Source: Streptomyces tsukubensis
GTDB lineage: Bacteria; Actinomycetota; Actinomycetes; Streptomycetales; Streptomycetaceae
Assembly: GCF_009296025.1 (NCBI RefSeq)
Contig: NZ_CP045178.1
Location: 4,960,001 to 5,024,000, forward strand
Direction of reading: 5' to 3'
Length of the DNA stretch: 64,000 nucleotides
Position 1 is the first letter of the stretch. Every line of letters begins with the position of its first letter. Position numbers and translations under genes: made by a program. The notes below the pieces were generated by a model, which saw nothing but the letters and a program-made list of their open reading frames with translations, made no database searches and was not told the DNA's origin. Shown piece after piece: positions 8,896-17,131 of the stretch.

Positions 8896-9550
8896 GATGC
8901 ACTGCCCCCTCCGACGCTGTCTCGCCGCTCTCAATCTCCAGTCCACGGGCGATGACATCTACGGAAGCGGCCACCTCGTCATCGACGGCGAACTTGTTCC
9001 ATGTGGCTGTCATGACGACGAGGCTGCGAATGTCCGGCGAGTAGATCGCGTACCGGACGAATTCGGCCATCTGGCGCCCGAACAGTCTGCGACGGTCTTT
9101 GCGGTAGGTGCCTCGGACTCGGGCGGACGGACCGGAGGGCAATTCAGGGAAGGTCACCTCGGGGGCCGCGACCATGGTCGCGTCCTCCCAGTCGTAGAGC
9201 ATCCGGGCCATATCCACGGGTTCCGGCCTGCCTCCGTCGGGGGCGAAGCCGACGATGTCAAGCGAAGCGGCCCACTCGCCCGCCGTGGTGTAACACACCG
9301 CGCTGAGTACCGGGTTCTGCTCGTGAGCCGCCAGGGCACGTTCTACGACGTCTTTCTTGAGAGTGTGCTCACGCACCTGTAGTTCGAGCGGATTCATGGC
9401 TGCGAGAACCTGTTCGGCACGGGCGGTCGCCTCCCCGACCGTTCCCTCGGCGAGAGTTACCTCGAACCAGCCTCCGGGCAGTCCAGCGGAGACCGCGAAG
9501 AGCTCTCCCTCGTCTTCCTCGGGATGGTTCATGTCCTGTGCCTCCGACAC
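8879..9550 (-). CDS. Hypothetical protein, paralogue of downstream gene in T7SS cassette
   Basis: 223 aa from GTG 9550, which has AGGAGG about 5 nt upstream. ATG 9532 with its own GGAGG is an equally good start and gives 217 aa. It is acidic at the N-terminus (MNHPEEDEGELF), then has GGWFEVTLAEGTVGEATARA, an alternating alpha/beta pattern, and a C-terminal SLVVMTATWNKFAVDDEV strand-helix pair. No membrane segment. It lies 58 bp after the 463-aa T7SS-signal protein and overlaps the next gene, so all are one transcript. Not recognised as a named family. Confidence 0.75.
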   Translation of the reverse strand: MSEAQDMNHPEEDEGELFAVSAGLPGGWFEVTLAEGTVGEATARAEQVLAAMNPLELQVREHTLKKDVVERALAAHEQNPVLSAVCYTTAGEWAASLDIVGFAPDGGRPEPVDMARMLYDWEDATMVAAPEVTFPELPSGPSARVRGTYRKDRRRLFGRQMAEFVRYAIYSPDIRSLVVMTATWNKFAVDDEVAASVDVIARGLEIESGETASEGAVHREDRG

Positions 9551-9608
9551 GTGGCCTCCTATTTTCTCAGTCCGGTATGCGGGTGCGCACTGCTCAACGA
9601 GCGCTCAC

Positions 9609-11000
9609 TCACCCAAGCAGCGGGTTCAGGTTGCCGTCCATCCCGAGCCCGGCGAGCGTGACTCCCGAGCCGAAGAGGCTCAGTCCGGTCGCCGTCCTGC
9701 TGATCCGGTTGACGGCGGCGGGGGCAACGTGCGCGGCGGCGCCCGTCAATTCCTTGACGTTCTTGAGCTGGTTGGCGACGCCTGGGTCCACGATCGACAG
9801 GGATCCGGGCACCCCTCGCCACGCGCTGCCCCCGCCCCGGGCCGCCAGCGTGTTACTCATCTCGCGCCAGTTGGACTTTTCGAAGAGGGGCTTGAAGCCG
9901 TTCTTCCCCCAGGTGGAGCCCTTGGCAAGATCGGTGAAGGGTTCCTTGAGCGACTTCCACATGTCGGACTTGCCGAGGCCCAGCTGCGAGCCGGATGAGC
10001 GGTTCAGGTTCTTCGCCGCTCGGCCGAGCTGCTTCGGGGTGCGAGCGAAGCCCGCCTTGCCGAGCCGTCCGGCGAGCACCCTGCCCGAGTATTTCCCGGC
10101 GATCTTCGAGAATCCCTTACCGACGCCCATGAGGGCGAAGCCGAGCGCCGCCATGCCCAGGTCCATCCAGTCGGCGTTTCCGCGTAGCACCTGCACGAGG
10201 GTGGCGAGGGTGTTCACGAGAGTGGCGATCATCGAGATGGCACCGAGTACCCCGGCGAGTGCTTGGCCGATGACGGGGATCCAGCCCACCAGCATCGAGG
10301 CGATTCCGCAGACGGTGGCAATCTTGCTGGTCCACTCGGTGATTGCGGCCAGCGCCGTGTCCCAGGCGCTGTCCTTCAGCGAGTCGTGGTCGGCCACGCC
10401 GGAAAGGGCCTCGCGGGCCTTCTTCGCCGCGCGGTTCCGAATGGACTTCGCCGTCTCAATCTTTTCGCGGGCGGCGGAGATCGCGTCGTCGGCGGCGTCC
10501 ACCTTGTCCCGCAATTTCTTGCCGGGATCAGTGCCCCCGGCTTTCTCCGCTTTCCCGCGGGCTGCTCCGGTGAGCCCGTCGAGCGAGCGTTTGGCCCCGG
10601 TTTTGTCGTCGTCCGCCTGCCTGGCGTCCTTGCGGGCCTGGTCGGCAATCTCTTGAGCGCGGTTGAGGTCGGTGGCGTACGTGGTGTCCTTGGCATCGCG
10701 CTTGGCGGCGTAATCGCCGCCGATCTCGTCGACCCGGGAGCCGAGCGCCTCGGCCGCGATGTCGTAGCGCTCAAAGGCGGCTTCGAGTTTCTTGACGTTG
10801 CCGCGCGCCTTCTCGCGGAACTCGCGCCCCGCCTTGCTGTCCCACGCGTCGACCTCGGCGACCGCCTTGACGTTCCTGATCTGCCGTTCCAATTCGTCGG
10901 CAGTCTTACGCAGGCTACGGCCTACGGAGGCAATCCGGTCGGGGTCCCCGGGCACAGGGTCACGGTCGGCGATGGGATCCCAGTCGGAGGGACGTGCCAC
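9609..11000 (-). CDS. Putative T7SS-secreted protein with WXG-like N-terminal signal domain
   Basis: 463 aa. The N-terminal 100 residues (WDPIADRDPVPGDPDRIASV, then a long helical hairpin with VDAWDSKAGREFREKARG) match the T7SS signal domain found at the front of streptomycete polymorphic-toxin-like proteins. Residues about 100-200 are a charged coiled coil. About 225-275 is strongly hydrophobic with small residues (CGIASMLVGWIPVIGQALAG, then LVNTLATLVQVL), and about 280-300 is another hydrophobic segment. The C-terminus is basic and Gly/Ser-rich. A membrane-active or pore-like cargo is possible, but no toxin catalytic motif is visible. It follows the ESX-like gene by 2 bp. Confidence 0.75.
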   Translation of the reverse strand: MARPSDWDPIADRDPVPGDPDRIASVGRSLRKTADELERQIRNVKAVAEVDAWDSKAGREFREKARGNVKKLEAAFERYDIAAEALGSRVDEIGGDYAAKRDAKDTTYATDLNRAQEIADQARKDARQADDDKTGAKRSLDGLTGAARGKAEKAGGTDPGKKLRDKVDAADDAISAAREKIETAKSIRNRAAKKAREALSGVADHDSLKDSAWDTALAAITEWTSKIATVCGIASMLVGWIPVIGQALAGVLGAISMIATLVNTLATLVQVLRGNADWMDLGMAALGFALMGVGKGFSKIAGKYSGRVLAGRLGKAGFARTPKQLGRAAKNLNRSSGSQLGLGKSDMWKSLKEPFTDLAKGSTWGKNGFKPLFEKSNWREMSNTLAARGGGSAWRGVPGSLSIVDPGVANQLKNVKELTGAAAHVAPAAVNRISRTATGLSLFGSGVTLAGLGMDGNLNPLLG

Positions 11001-11002
11001 AA

Positions 11003-11315
11003 CTACTTCGGCTTCCGCTGAGCACCGCGGATTGCCTCCGCGAGCTGGTGATCGATGCTTTCGTACGCCTTCGCCGCTTCCTTTGCGATGGCGGCCAGCT
11101 CCTCGACCTCCCCGGTTAGCTTCTCCCGACTGATCTTCCAGTTGTCCGTGAAGTCCTTGAACTTGTCCGCGAGATCGGTGTCGCCGAAGTCGGCGGCGTA
11201 GGAGTCACCGAGACCCTCAAGACCGTCGAAGGCCTTCTTCACTTTGGCCAGGCCCTGCCCCATGCCTTTTGATCACGTCCAAGTCGAGCTTGGTGTGATC
11301 CCCCTCCGCTGACAT
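11003..11315 (-). pseudogene. ESX/WXG100-like small protein gene with one-base frameshift
   Basis: The C-terminal 86 codons are open from ATG 11263 (a helical protein with a central Trp, FTDNWKISREKLTGEVEELA). That ATG has no usable ribosome site. A perfect start exists upstream: ATG 11315 behind GGAGAAGG, reading MSAEGDHTKLDLDVIK. It runs into the wrong frame at an AAAA run (TTTT at 11267-11270 on the plus strand) and stops after about 32 codons. Removing one A fuses the two frames into a 104-aa protein, the normal length for WXG100-like partners. It is either a real mutation or a base-calling error. It heads the cassette transcribed toward 8290. Confidence 0.75.
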
Positions 11316-11645
11316 ACCTTCTCCCCGCGCGCAGCAAGCTTTTCGGGCACTTCAGCGCGTCAGGCCGCCTGCCCGGCACGATCGTAGGCGGCGGCTGAAC
11401 CGTTCGCATGGTTCGCGGGGAAATCGTGCGATCCCGCAGACTCGGCACTTGACCTCACCGGTTGGATGCGACCTCTCGCGGCCGGCGCTACGAGGAGCGC
11501 CGGCCGGTCAGCACTCTCGCTGCCTGGTACCGCCGGGTGGACCTCTGCTGGCGAGTCCCTCTCGGCGATGTCGCGTGACGCTTCGTGATCGTCACTCAGG
11601 TGGTGCGCCCGGTTCCAGTTGGAATAGGCCGCAGGCCACTTGGCC
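11316..11645. other. Intergenic region upstream of T7SS-like cassette
   Basis: 330 bp with no convincing gene. It should contain the cassette promoter. A perfect 10-bp hairpin (11480-11489 with 11496-11505, arms GGCCGGCGCT and AGCGCCGGCC) lies in the middle and may insulate the cassette from the MFS gene on the other side. Confidence 0.6.
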
Positions 11646-13292
11646 CTAGACCTCGGCCGGAGCCGAAGAAGCCTCACGGGTCCCCGCCGAGGCGGGTGTC
11701 GTGGCAGGCGCCGACGAAGACCCCGAAGCCCGGGGCGAACGCGGCTGTTCCGGGCGGCGGAAGCCGATCAGGGTGGCCGTGGCGACGAGGGCCACCAGTG
11801 AGCCGATCGCGCCGATCGTCATGCAGACGTGCACCGCGTCGGCGAAGCTCGCGCCGATCGCGTTGAGCGCGGGGCCCGTCGCCTCGGGGGAGAGGCCCAG
11901 GTGGCCCGCCGCGCCCACGCCGCCCCGCGCGAGCGCTTCGCCCACCCGCTGCTGGTCGGCGGCGGGCAGCCCGGAGTCCGCGAGGTGTCCGGGGAGGGCC
12001 GAGGTGAGGCGGCTGGTGAGTACGGCGCCGAGGACGGCCGGGCCGAGGGCGCCGCCGAGTTGGCGCAACGTGTTGTTGCCCGCACCCGCCATGCCCGCCA
12101 AGTGGTGCGGAACACTGCCGACGGCGACCGAGCTGATCGGCGTCAGTACGAAACCCATGCCCAGGCCGAACAGCGCGAGCGGGCCGACCATCGCGCCGAA
12201 CCCGGAGTCGACCTCCAGGCCGGTCAGCCACAGCATGGCCCCGCCAGTGCTGAGCAGACCGACGCAGAGCAGCACGCCGGGGGCGATCCTGCCTATCAGG
12301 CGGCCGACGAGCGGGCCCGTGGCGACGGAGACGCCGTTCAGGACCAGCATCCGCCAGGCGATGTCCAGGACGGAGAGGCGCTGCGCGTTGCCGAAGAAGA
12401 GGCTGAGGGTGAAGACGGAGCCGATCATCCCGAACATGACGATCGCGATGACCACGCCCGCGCCCGTGAAGCGCCGTACCGCGAACAGCTTCAGGGAGAG
12501 CATCGGCGAGGGGGAGCGCAGCTCCGCGACGACGAAGGCGATCAGCCCGAGCCCCGCCGCGACGAACGCGCCGATGACCTTGGTCCGGCCCCAACCGCCC
12601 GCTCCGCCGCCCTCGATCACGCCGTAGATCAGGCCGACGATGAAGACGATCGCGGCGATCTGGCCGGGAACATCGATCGCTCGGCCGTGCGCGGAACGCG
12701 AGTCCTCCAGCATCCGTACGGCCACCAGCCCGGTGACAGCGGTGATGACGGCGGCCGGCAGGAAGATCCAGCGCCAAGAGGCGTGCTCCAGGATGACGCC
12801 GCTGATCAGCGGGCCGAGCGCCATGCCGATGCTCAGCGATGCGGCCCAGGCCGCGATGGCCTTGGCGCGGGCCCGGAAGTCCGGGTAGGCGTGGCTGATC
12901 AGGGCCAGTGTGGAGGAGGCCAGAGCCGCGGCGCCCGCACCCGCGACCGCCTGGCCGACCCAGATCTGGGCGACGCTGTGCGCGGTCAACGAGGTCACTG
13001 ACCCGGCGGCGAACAGGAGCATGCCCGCGAGGTACGCCTTCTTGCGGCCGTACAGGTCGCCGATCAGGCCGAAGGTGAGGATCAGCGCGGCCATCGGCAG
13101 GATGAACGCGTCGGAGACCCACTGAAGGTCGGACGTGGAGGCGCCGAGCCCCTGCTGGATGCGCGACAGGGAGACCGAGACGCTGCCGATGGGTACGTAG
13201 GCGGCGAACATCCCCAGGCATGCCAGCACAGTGGTGAGTGCCGGGCGCGCGACGGGGCGGTGGTGCGGGGTGGATATGGCGGACGCGGACAT
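11646..13292 (-). CDS. MFS transporter, DHA2 (14-TM) drug efflux type
   Basis: 548 aa with about 14 hydrophobic segments. It has the DHA2 hallmarks: LQWVSDAFILPMAALILTFG, GDLYGRKKAYLAGM (motif A), and GQAVAGAGAAALASSTLALI (motif C-like). The closing tail SGSSSAPATTPASAGTREAS is Ser/Ala-rich and disordered. Start ATG 13292 has AAGGAGGG upstream; an in-frame start at 13328 is less likely. It lies downstream of, and on the same strand as, a MarR gene, separated by 352 bp of repeats with a TATCAG/CTGATA inverted repeat close to the start. Probably a proton-driven multidrug or antibiotic exporter. Substrate unknown. Confidence 0.9.
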   Translation of the reverse strand: MSASAISTPHHRPVARPALTTVLACLGMFAAYVPIGSVSVSLSRIQQGLGASTSDLQWVSDAFILPMAALILTFGLIGDLYGRKKAYLAGMLLFAAGSVTSLTAHSVAQIWVGQAVAGAGAAALASSTLALISHAYPDFRARAKAIAAWAASLSIGMALGPLISGVILEHASWRWIFLPAAVITAVTGLVAVRMLEDSRSAHGRAIDVPGQIAAIVFIVGLIYGVIEGGGAGGWGRTKVIGAFVAAGLGLIAFVVAELRSPSPMLSLKLFAVRRFTGAGVVIAIVMFGMIGSVFTLSLFFGNAQRLSVLDIAWRMLVLNGVSVATGPLVGRLIGRIAPGVLLCVGLLSTGGAMLWLTGLEVDSGFGAMVGPLALFGLGMGFVLTPISSVAVGSVPHHLAGMAGAGNNTLRQLGGALGPAVLGAVLTSRLTSALPGHLADSGLPAADQQRVGEALARGGVGAAGHLGLSPEATGPALNAIGASFADAVHVCMTIGAIGSLVALVATATLIGFRRPEQPRSPRASGSSSAPATTPASAGTREASSAPAEV

Positions 13293-13330
13293 GGTGAGGC
13301 TGCCCTCCTTGAGCTGAGCGACCGCCAAGT

Positions 13331-13365
13331 TATCAGTTGTCTGTCAAGGTCTCAAATGGCTGATA
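13331..13365 (-). promoter_or_regulatory. Promoter/operator region of MFS gene
   Basis: The outer inverted repeat TATCAG (13331-13336) and CTGATA (13360-13365) encloses TTGACAGACAA, which itself is a TTG/CAA dyad and contains a consensus TTGACA -35 box on the minus strand. This AT-richer patch immediately precedes the MFS ribosome site and is a plausible MarR target. Confidence 0.4.
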
Positions 13366-13640
13366 TTGGGGAGCGGGCTCCCGGTTTGGGTGACCGGGGC
13401 TGTACGGGGACGGGGCCGTTACCGGGACCGGGCCGTACGGGGACTGAGGTCGTACGGAGACGGGGCTGCACGGTGACCGGGGCCGCCACGGGACGGTGGC
13501 GGGGGGCTGCACGGTGACCGGGGTTACGCACCGAGCCGAGCCCGAGCCCGCGCCGATACGCCCCGGCCACCCAGCGTCGCCGGTACCCCTCGGCCGCCCG
13601 GCCGCGCCGATACGCCCCGGCCGCCCGCCCGCGCCGATAC
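13366..13640. repeat. Degenerate GC-rich tandem repeats
   Basis: GGGGACGGGGCCGTAC-like (13380-13500) and GCCGATACGCCCCGGCC-like (13550-13640) repeats fill the space between the MarR and MFS genes. No coding sequence is supported. Confidence 0.7.
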
Positions 13641-13644
13641 TCCC

Positions 13645-14160
13645 TCAGTCGACCTTGGGCGGGTCCGGCCACATACGGGCCACCTTGGAGTCGGGGCCGT
13701 CGAGGGCGATGGCGATGCGCCGCATACCGAACGTCAGCCGTTCCAGCTCATCGGGGCCGCCGACCACGTCGCAGAGCTGGTCCACGACCGTGTCGACAAG
13801 CCGCCGCCCCTCCGTCATGCTCCGCAGCCCGGTCTCGGTCGGCTCGATGAGTACGACGCGTTTGTGTACGGCGTGCGGGCGCCGCTCGATCCACCCGAGA
13901 CTCTCCAGATGTCCCAGCGCCGTGGTCACGCTCTGCGGTGTGATGCCCTGTTCCCTTGCCAGGTCCGCCCCGGACAGCGGCCCGTTCTCGTCGAGGGACA
14001 TCATCATCCCGAGCTGGGTGATCGTGACGTCCAGGGCGTGCAGCCGCTCGTTCAGTACACGGCGCACGGAGTTGTTCGCCCGCCACATCGAGTGGCTGAA
14101 GGTCTGGTTCCACGGGGTACCGGAGGCGGTCCCCTCCGGGCGACGGCTCGGCATCTGCAA
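13645..14160 (-). CDS. MarR family transcriptional regulator
   Basis: 171 aa. The winged-helix core is clear: LGMMMSLDENGPLSGADLAR, ITPQSVTTALGHLESLGWIE, RRPHAVHKRVVLIEPTETGL. Start ATG 14160 is preceded by CACAGGGAGTTGCAG, giving a GGGAG ribosome site. The gene points toward the MFS exporter and probably represses it, as in many mar-type loci. The intergenic inverted repeats support this. Ligand unknown. Confidence 0.88.
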   Translation of the reverse strand: MQMPSRRPEGTASGTPWNQTFSHSMWRANNSVRRVLNERLHALDVTITQLGMMMSLDENGPLSGADLAREQGITPQSVTTALGHLESLGWIERRPHAVHKRVVLIEPTETGLRSMTEGRRLVDTVVDQLCDVVGGPDELERLTFGMRRIAIALDGPDSKVARMWPDPPKVD

Positions 14161-14209
14161 CTCCCTGTGGGCAAACAGCCCTCATCGTAGCGGCAGAGGC
14201 TGTCGCCCC

Positions 14210-14286
14210 GGCGGAAGCGTCAGTGGTCGCCGGCCGCGACGTCGCCGCGGCCGACCACGCTGCTACCGGGCGGAAGCGTCAGTGGT
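14210..14286 (-). terminator. Terminator-like hairpin with flanking 18-bp duplication after gad
   Basis: An imperfect 18-bp stem (14223-14240 with 14241-14258, 15 of 18 paired) follows the decarboxylase stop. It is flanked by an 18-bp direct repeat, GGCGGAAGCGTCAGTGGT, at 14210-14227 and 14269-14286. The second copy is the 3' end of the decarboxylase gene itself. Confidence 0.6.
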
Positions 14287-15694
14287 GGAACCCGGTGGCC
14301 CGGTCCTTGTCATGGGTGAGCGGCCCCGGCTGGGCGCGGAGCTGCGGCATGAGGGAGGACAGGTCGCCGAGGAGGAGTTCCGCGAGGTCCGACGAGAAGC
14401 CGTTGCGGCACACCACCCGCAGCACCGACAGGTCCTCGCGGTGGGCGGGGAAGGTGTACGCGGGTACCAGCCAGCCCCGTTCGCGCAGTCGACGTGACAC
14501 GTCGAAGACGTCGTACGCGGTCACCTCGGGCAAGGTCGTGAAAGCGAAGACCGGGAGTTCCTCACCCCTGGTCAGCATCGCGAAATCGCCCAGCGCCTCG
14601 ATCCGTTCCGCGAGGCCGCGCGCCACGTTCCTCGCGGCCTGCTGCACCGAGCGGTAGCCCTCCCGCCCGAGGCGCAGGAACGTGTAGTACTGCGCGACCA
14701 CCTGGGCGCCGGGCCTGGAGAAGTTCAGCGCGAAGGTCGGCATGTCGCCGCCGAGGTAGTTGACGCGGAAGACCAGTTCCTCCGGCAGCGCTTCAGGCTC
14801 CCGCCACAGTGCCCAGCCGACCCCCGGATAGACCAGGCCGTACTTGTGGCCCGAGGTGTTGATCGAGGCCACCCTCGGCAGGCGGAAGTCCCAGACGACG
14901 TCCTCGTCGAGGAAGGGCGCGACCATGCCGCCCGAGGCTGCGTCGACGTGTACGGGGATGTCGAGCCCCGTACGCTCCTTGAGCGCGTCGAGCGCCGCGC
15001 AGATCTCCGCGATCGGCTCGTACGAACCGTCGAAGGTGGAGCCCATGATCCCCACGACCCCGATGGTGTTCTCGTCGCACAGCTCCGCTGCCGCGTCGGC
15101 GGACAGGTGGAACCGGTCACCCTCCATCGGGACCTGGCGCGCCTCGACCTCCCAGAAGTTGCAGAACTTCTCCCAGCAGACCTGGACGTTCACCCCCATC
15201 ACCAGGTTGGGGCGGGCGCTGCCCGGGTACCGGTCCGCGTTCCTCTTGGCCCAGCGCCGTTTCAGCGCCATCCCCGCGAGCATGCACGCCTCGCTCGACC
15301 CGGTGGTCGAACAGCCCACGGTGCTGACCGGATCGGGCGCGTGCCACAGCTCCGCGAGCATCGACACGCAGCGCTGCTCCAACTCGGCGGTGTGCGGGTA
15401 CTCGTCCTTGTCGATCATGTTCTTGTCGCTGCACTCCGCCATCAGCACCCCGGCCTGGGGCTCCATCCAGGTGGTGACGAAGGTGGCGAGATTGAGCCGG
15501 GCGTTGCCGTCGAGCATCAGCTCGTCGTGGACCAGCTGATAGGCCGTGCTCGGCGGTATCGGCCCGTCGCCCAGCCTGTGGCGCGGCGGCGCCTCCGTCA
15601 TGCCGTTCAAGGGGTCGGCCTCGCCGAAGAACGGATTGACCGCGAGCGGCCGCTCCGGCGCCCCCGGCTCCCGCGGACCTTGATGGAGCGGCAT
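14279..15694 (-). CDS. gad: Glutamate decarboxylase
   Basis: 471 aa, close to E. coli GadB (466). It is a PLP-dependent group II decarboxylase: the Schiff-base lysine lies in NTSGHKYGLVYPGVGW (Lys near residue 284), and the PLP-contact segments GCSTTGSSEACMLAGM and HVDAASGGMVAPF are present. It catalyses glutamate to GABA plus CO2, consuming a proton. ATG 15694 is chosen because AGGAGG sits 6 nt upstream; the long in-frame extension further upstream is Ser/Arg repeat sequence. No adjacent glutamate/GABA antiporter is seen, so the role may be GABA metabolism rather than acid resistance. Confidence 0.95.
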   Translation of the reverse strand: MPLHQGPREPGAPERPLAVNPFFGEADPLNGMTEAPPRHRLGDGPIPPSTAYQLVHDELMLDGNARLNLATFVTTWMEPQAGVLMAECSDKNMIDKDEYPHTAELEQRCVSMLAELWHAPDPVSTVGCSTTGSSEACMLAGMALKRRWAKRNADRYPGSARPNLVMGVNVQVCWEKFCNFWEVEARQVPMEGDRFHLSADAAAELCDENTIGVVGIMGSTFDGSYEPIAEICAALDALKERTGLDIPVHVDAASGGMVAPFLDEDVVWDFRLPRVASINTSGHKYGLVYPGVGWALWREPEALPEELVFRVNYLGGDMPTFALNFSRPGAQVVAQYYTFLRLGREGYRSVQQAARNVARGLAERIEALGDFAMLTRGEELPVFAFTTLPEVTAYDVFDVSRRLRERGWLVPAYTFPAHREDLSVLRVVCRNGFSSDLAELLLGDLSSLMPQLRAQPGPLTHDKDRATGFHH

Positions 15695-16091
15695 GGACAT
15701 CCTCCTCGTACGACTCCGACTCCGACTCCGGCTCCGACTGTGCCCACGGCACCGGCTCCGACTGTGCCCCGGCACCGGCTCCGACTGTGCCCCGGCTCCG
15801 ACTACGGTCCCGACTCCCCGTACCCCCACCCGTACAGCTACGTGCCCGTCTCCGCGCCGGGGACCCTTCCGTGAGGATATGGAGAAATGGGACACACCGC
15901 CCGGTGGTTACCGGCCATCCGTGGCCGAGGAGGACACGCTGCCGTGGCCGGTCCTGACGGGTGACGGGATGTCCGTCACAGCCGTGGAACCTGGGGGCGG
16001 CGGTCCTCGTTGATAGCTTTGGCTGCCAAAGCGCCGCAGCGTCCCCGTCGCGGCCGACCCAGGCCGACCACACCCCAGGAGTCCGACCCTC
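15695..16091. repeat. CTCCGACTGTGCCC repeat region between gad and dedA
   Basis: 397 bp without a credible gene. Positions 15703-15805 are degenerate repeats of GGCTCCGACTGTGCCCCGGCAC (about four copies). The rest must hold the divergent promoters of the decarboxylase and the DedA gene. Confidence 0.7.
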
Positions 16092-17021
16092 GTGAATACG
16101 CTTGCTCTCGGACCAAGCTGGCTGGACCCGGACACACTCCTCGACCAATTCGGGATCTGGGGTCTGCTGGTCATCGTCTTCGCCGAGTCGGGCCTGCTCA
16201 TCGGCTTCTTCCTGCCGGGCGACTCGCTGCTCTTCACCTGCGGCCTGCTCATCACCAGCGGCCAGCTCGACTTCCCGCTCTGGGCGGCCGTCGCGCTGAT
16301 CTGCCTGGCGGCGGTCCTCGGTGACCAGGCGGGCTATCTGTTCGGCAAGAAAGTCGGGCCCTCGCTCTTCAGCCGCCCGGACTCCAAGCTGTTCAAGCAG
16401 GAGAACGTGGCGAAGGCCCATGAGTTCTTCGAGAAGCACGGCCCCAAGTCGCTGATCCTGGCCCGCTTCGTCCCCGTCGTGCGGACCTTCACGCCGATCA
16501 TCGCCGGTGTCAGTGGCATGAAGTACCGCTCGTTCATCCTCTTCAACGTCCTCGGCGGCGTGATGTGGGGCGCCGGAGTCACCCTCCTCGGTTCCTGGCT
16601 CGGGCAGATCGACTTCGTCAACAAGCACATCGAGCTGATCCTCGTCGCGATCGTGCTGATCTCCGTGGTCCCGATCGCCATCGAGTACCTGCGCGCACGC
16701 GGCAAGTCGAAGAAGGAAGCGGCGGCCGCCGGTCAGCAGCAGCCCTCGCAGCCCCCGCACGGTCAGCAGCCCTCGCAGGCGCCCTACGGCGGTACGCGGC
16801 AACAGCAGCCCTACCCGGGCCCGTACGGCGACGACGGCACCCGGCAGCGGCCCCACCAGGGCTACGACAGCACACAGCCGCTCCCCCAGGTCCCCCACGA
16901 CGGTACGCGCCAGCCGCGCGGCCACGAGGGTACGCAGCAGCCCCCGAACCACGACGGCACCCAGCAGCAGCCCCCCAACAACCCGCCGTCACGCGGCGGC
17001 GGCAGGCACGCCAAGCGCTGA
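16092..17021 (+). CDS. DedA family (VTT-domain) membrane protein
   Basis: 309 aa. Residues 1-215 are a DedA/SNARE-associated (VTT) membrane domain with the typical ESGLLIGFFLPGDSLLFTCG segment and the ARFVPVVRTFTPIIAGV motif containing the conserved Arg. DedA proteins act as lipid scramblases/flippases for undecaprenyl or phosphatidyl carriers; the exact lipid is unknown here. GTG 16092 has AGGAG 10 nt upstream. Residues about 215-309 are a cytoplasmic Gln/Pro/Gly tail with repeated GTRQ/DGTQQ motifs, much longer than in typical DedA proteins (about 200-220 aa). Confidence 0.88.
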   Translation: MNTLALGPSWLDPDTLLDQFGIWGLLVIVFAESGLLIGFFLPGDSLLFTCGLLITSGQLDFPLWAAVALICLAAVLGDQAGYLFGKKVGPSLFSRPDSKLFKQENVAKAHEFFEKHGPKSLILARFVPVVRTFTPIIAGVSGMKYRSFILFNVLGGVMWGAGVTLLGSWLGQIDFVNKHIELILVAIVLISVVPIAIEYLRARGKSKKEAAAAGQQQPSQPPHGQQPSQAPYGGTRQQQPYPGPYGDDGTRQRPHQGYDSTQPLPQVPHDGTRQPRGHEGTQQPPNHDGTQQQPPNNPPSRGGGRHAKR

Positions 17022-17131
17022 CGGGCACGGGGGAGGGCACCACCGCCCCTGCCTGCCCGGCCCCGGGGCACCACCGCCCCTGCCGGCCCGGCCCCGGGGC
17101 CACTGCGGCCCTGCCGCCCGGCCCTCGGGGA

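Noticed and set aside
15117..16952. 611-codon minus-strand frame across gad and dedA
   Set aside because: Shadow of two well-identified genes in other frames.
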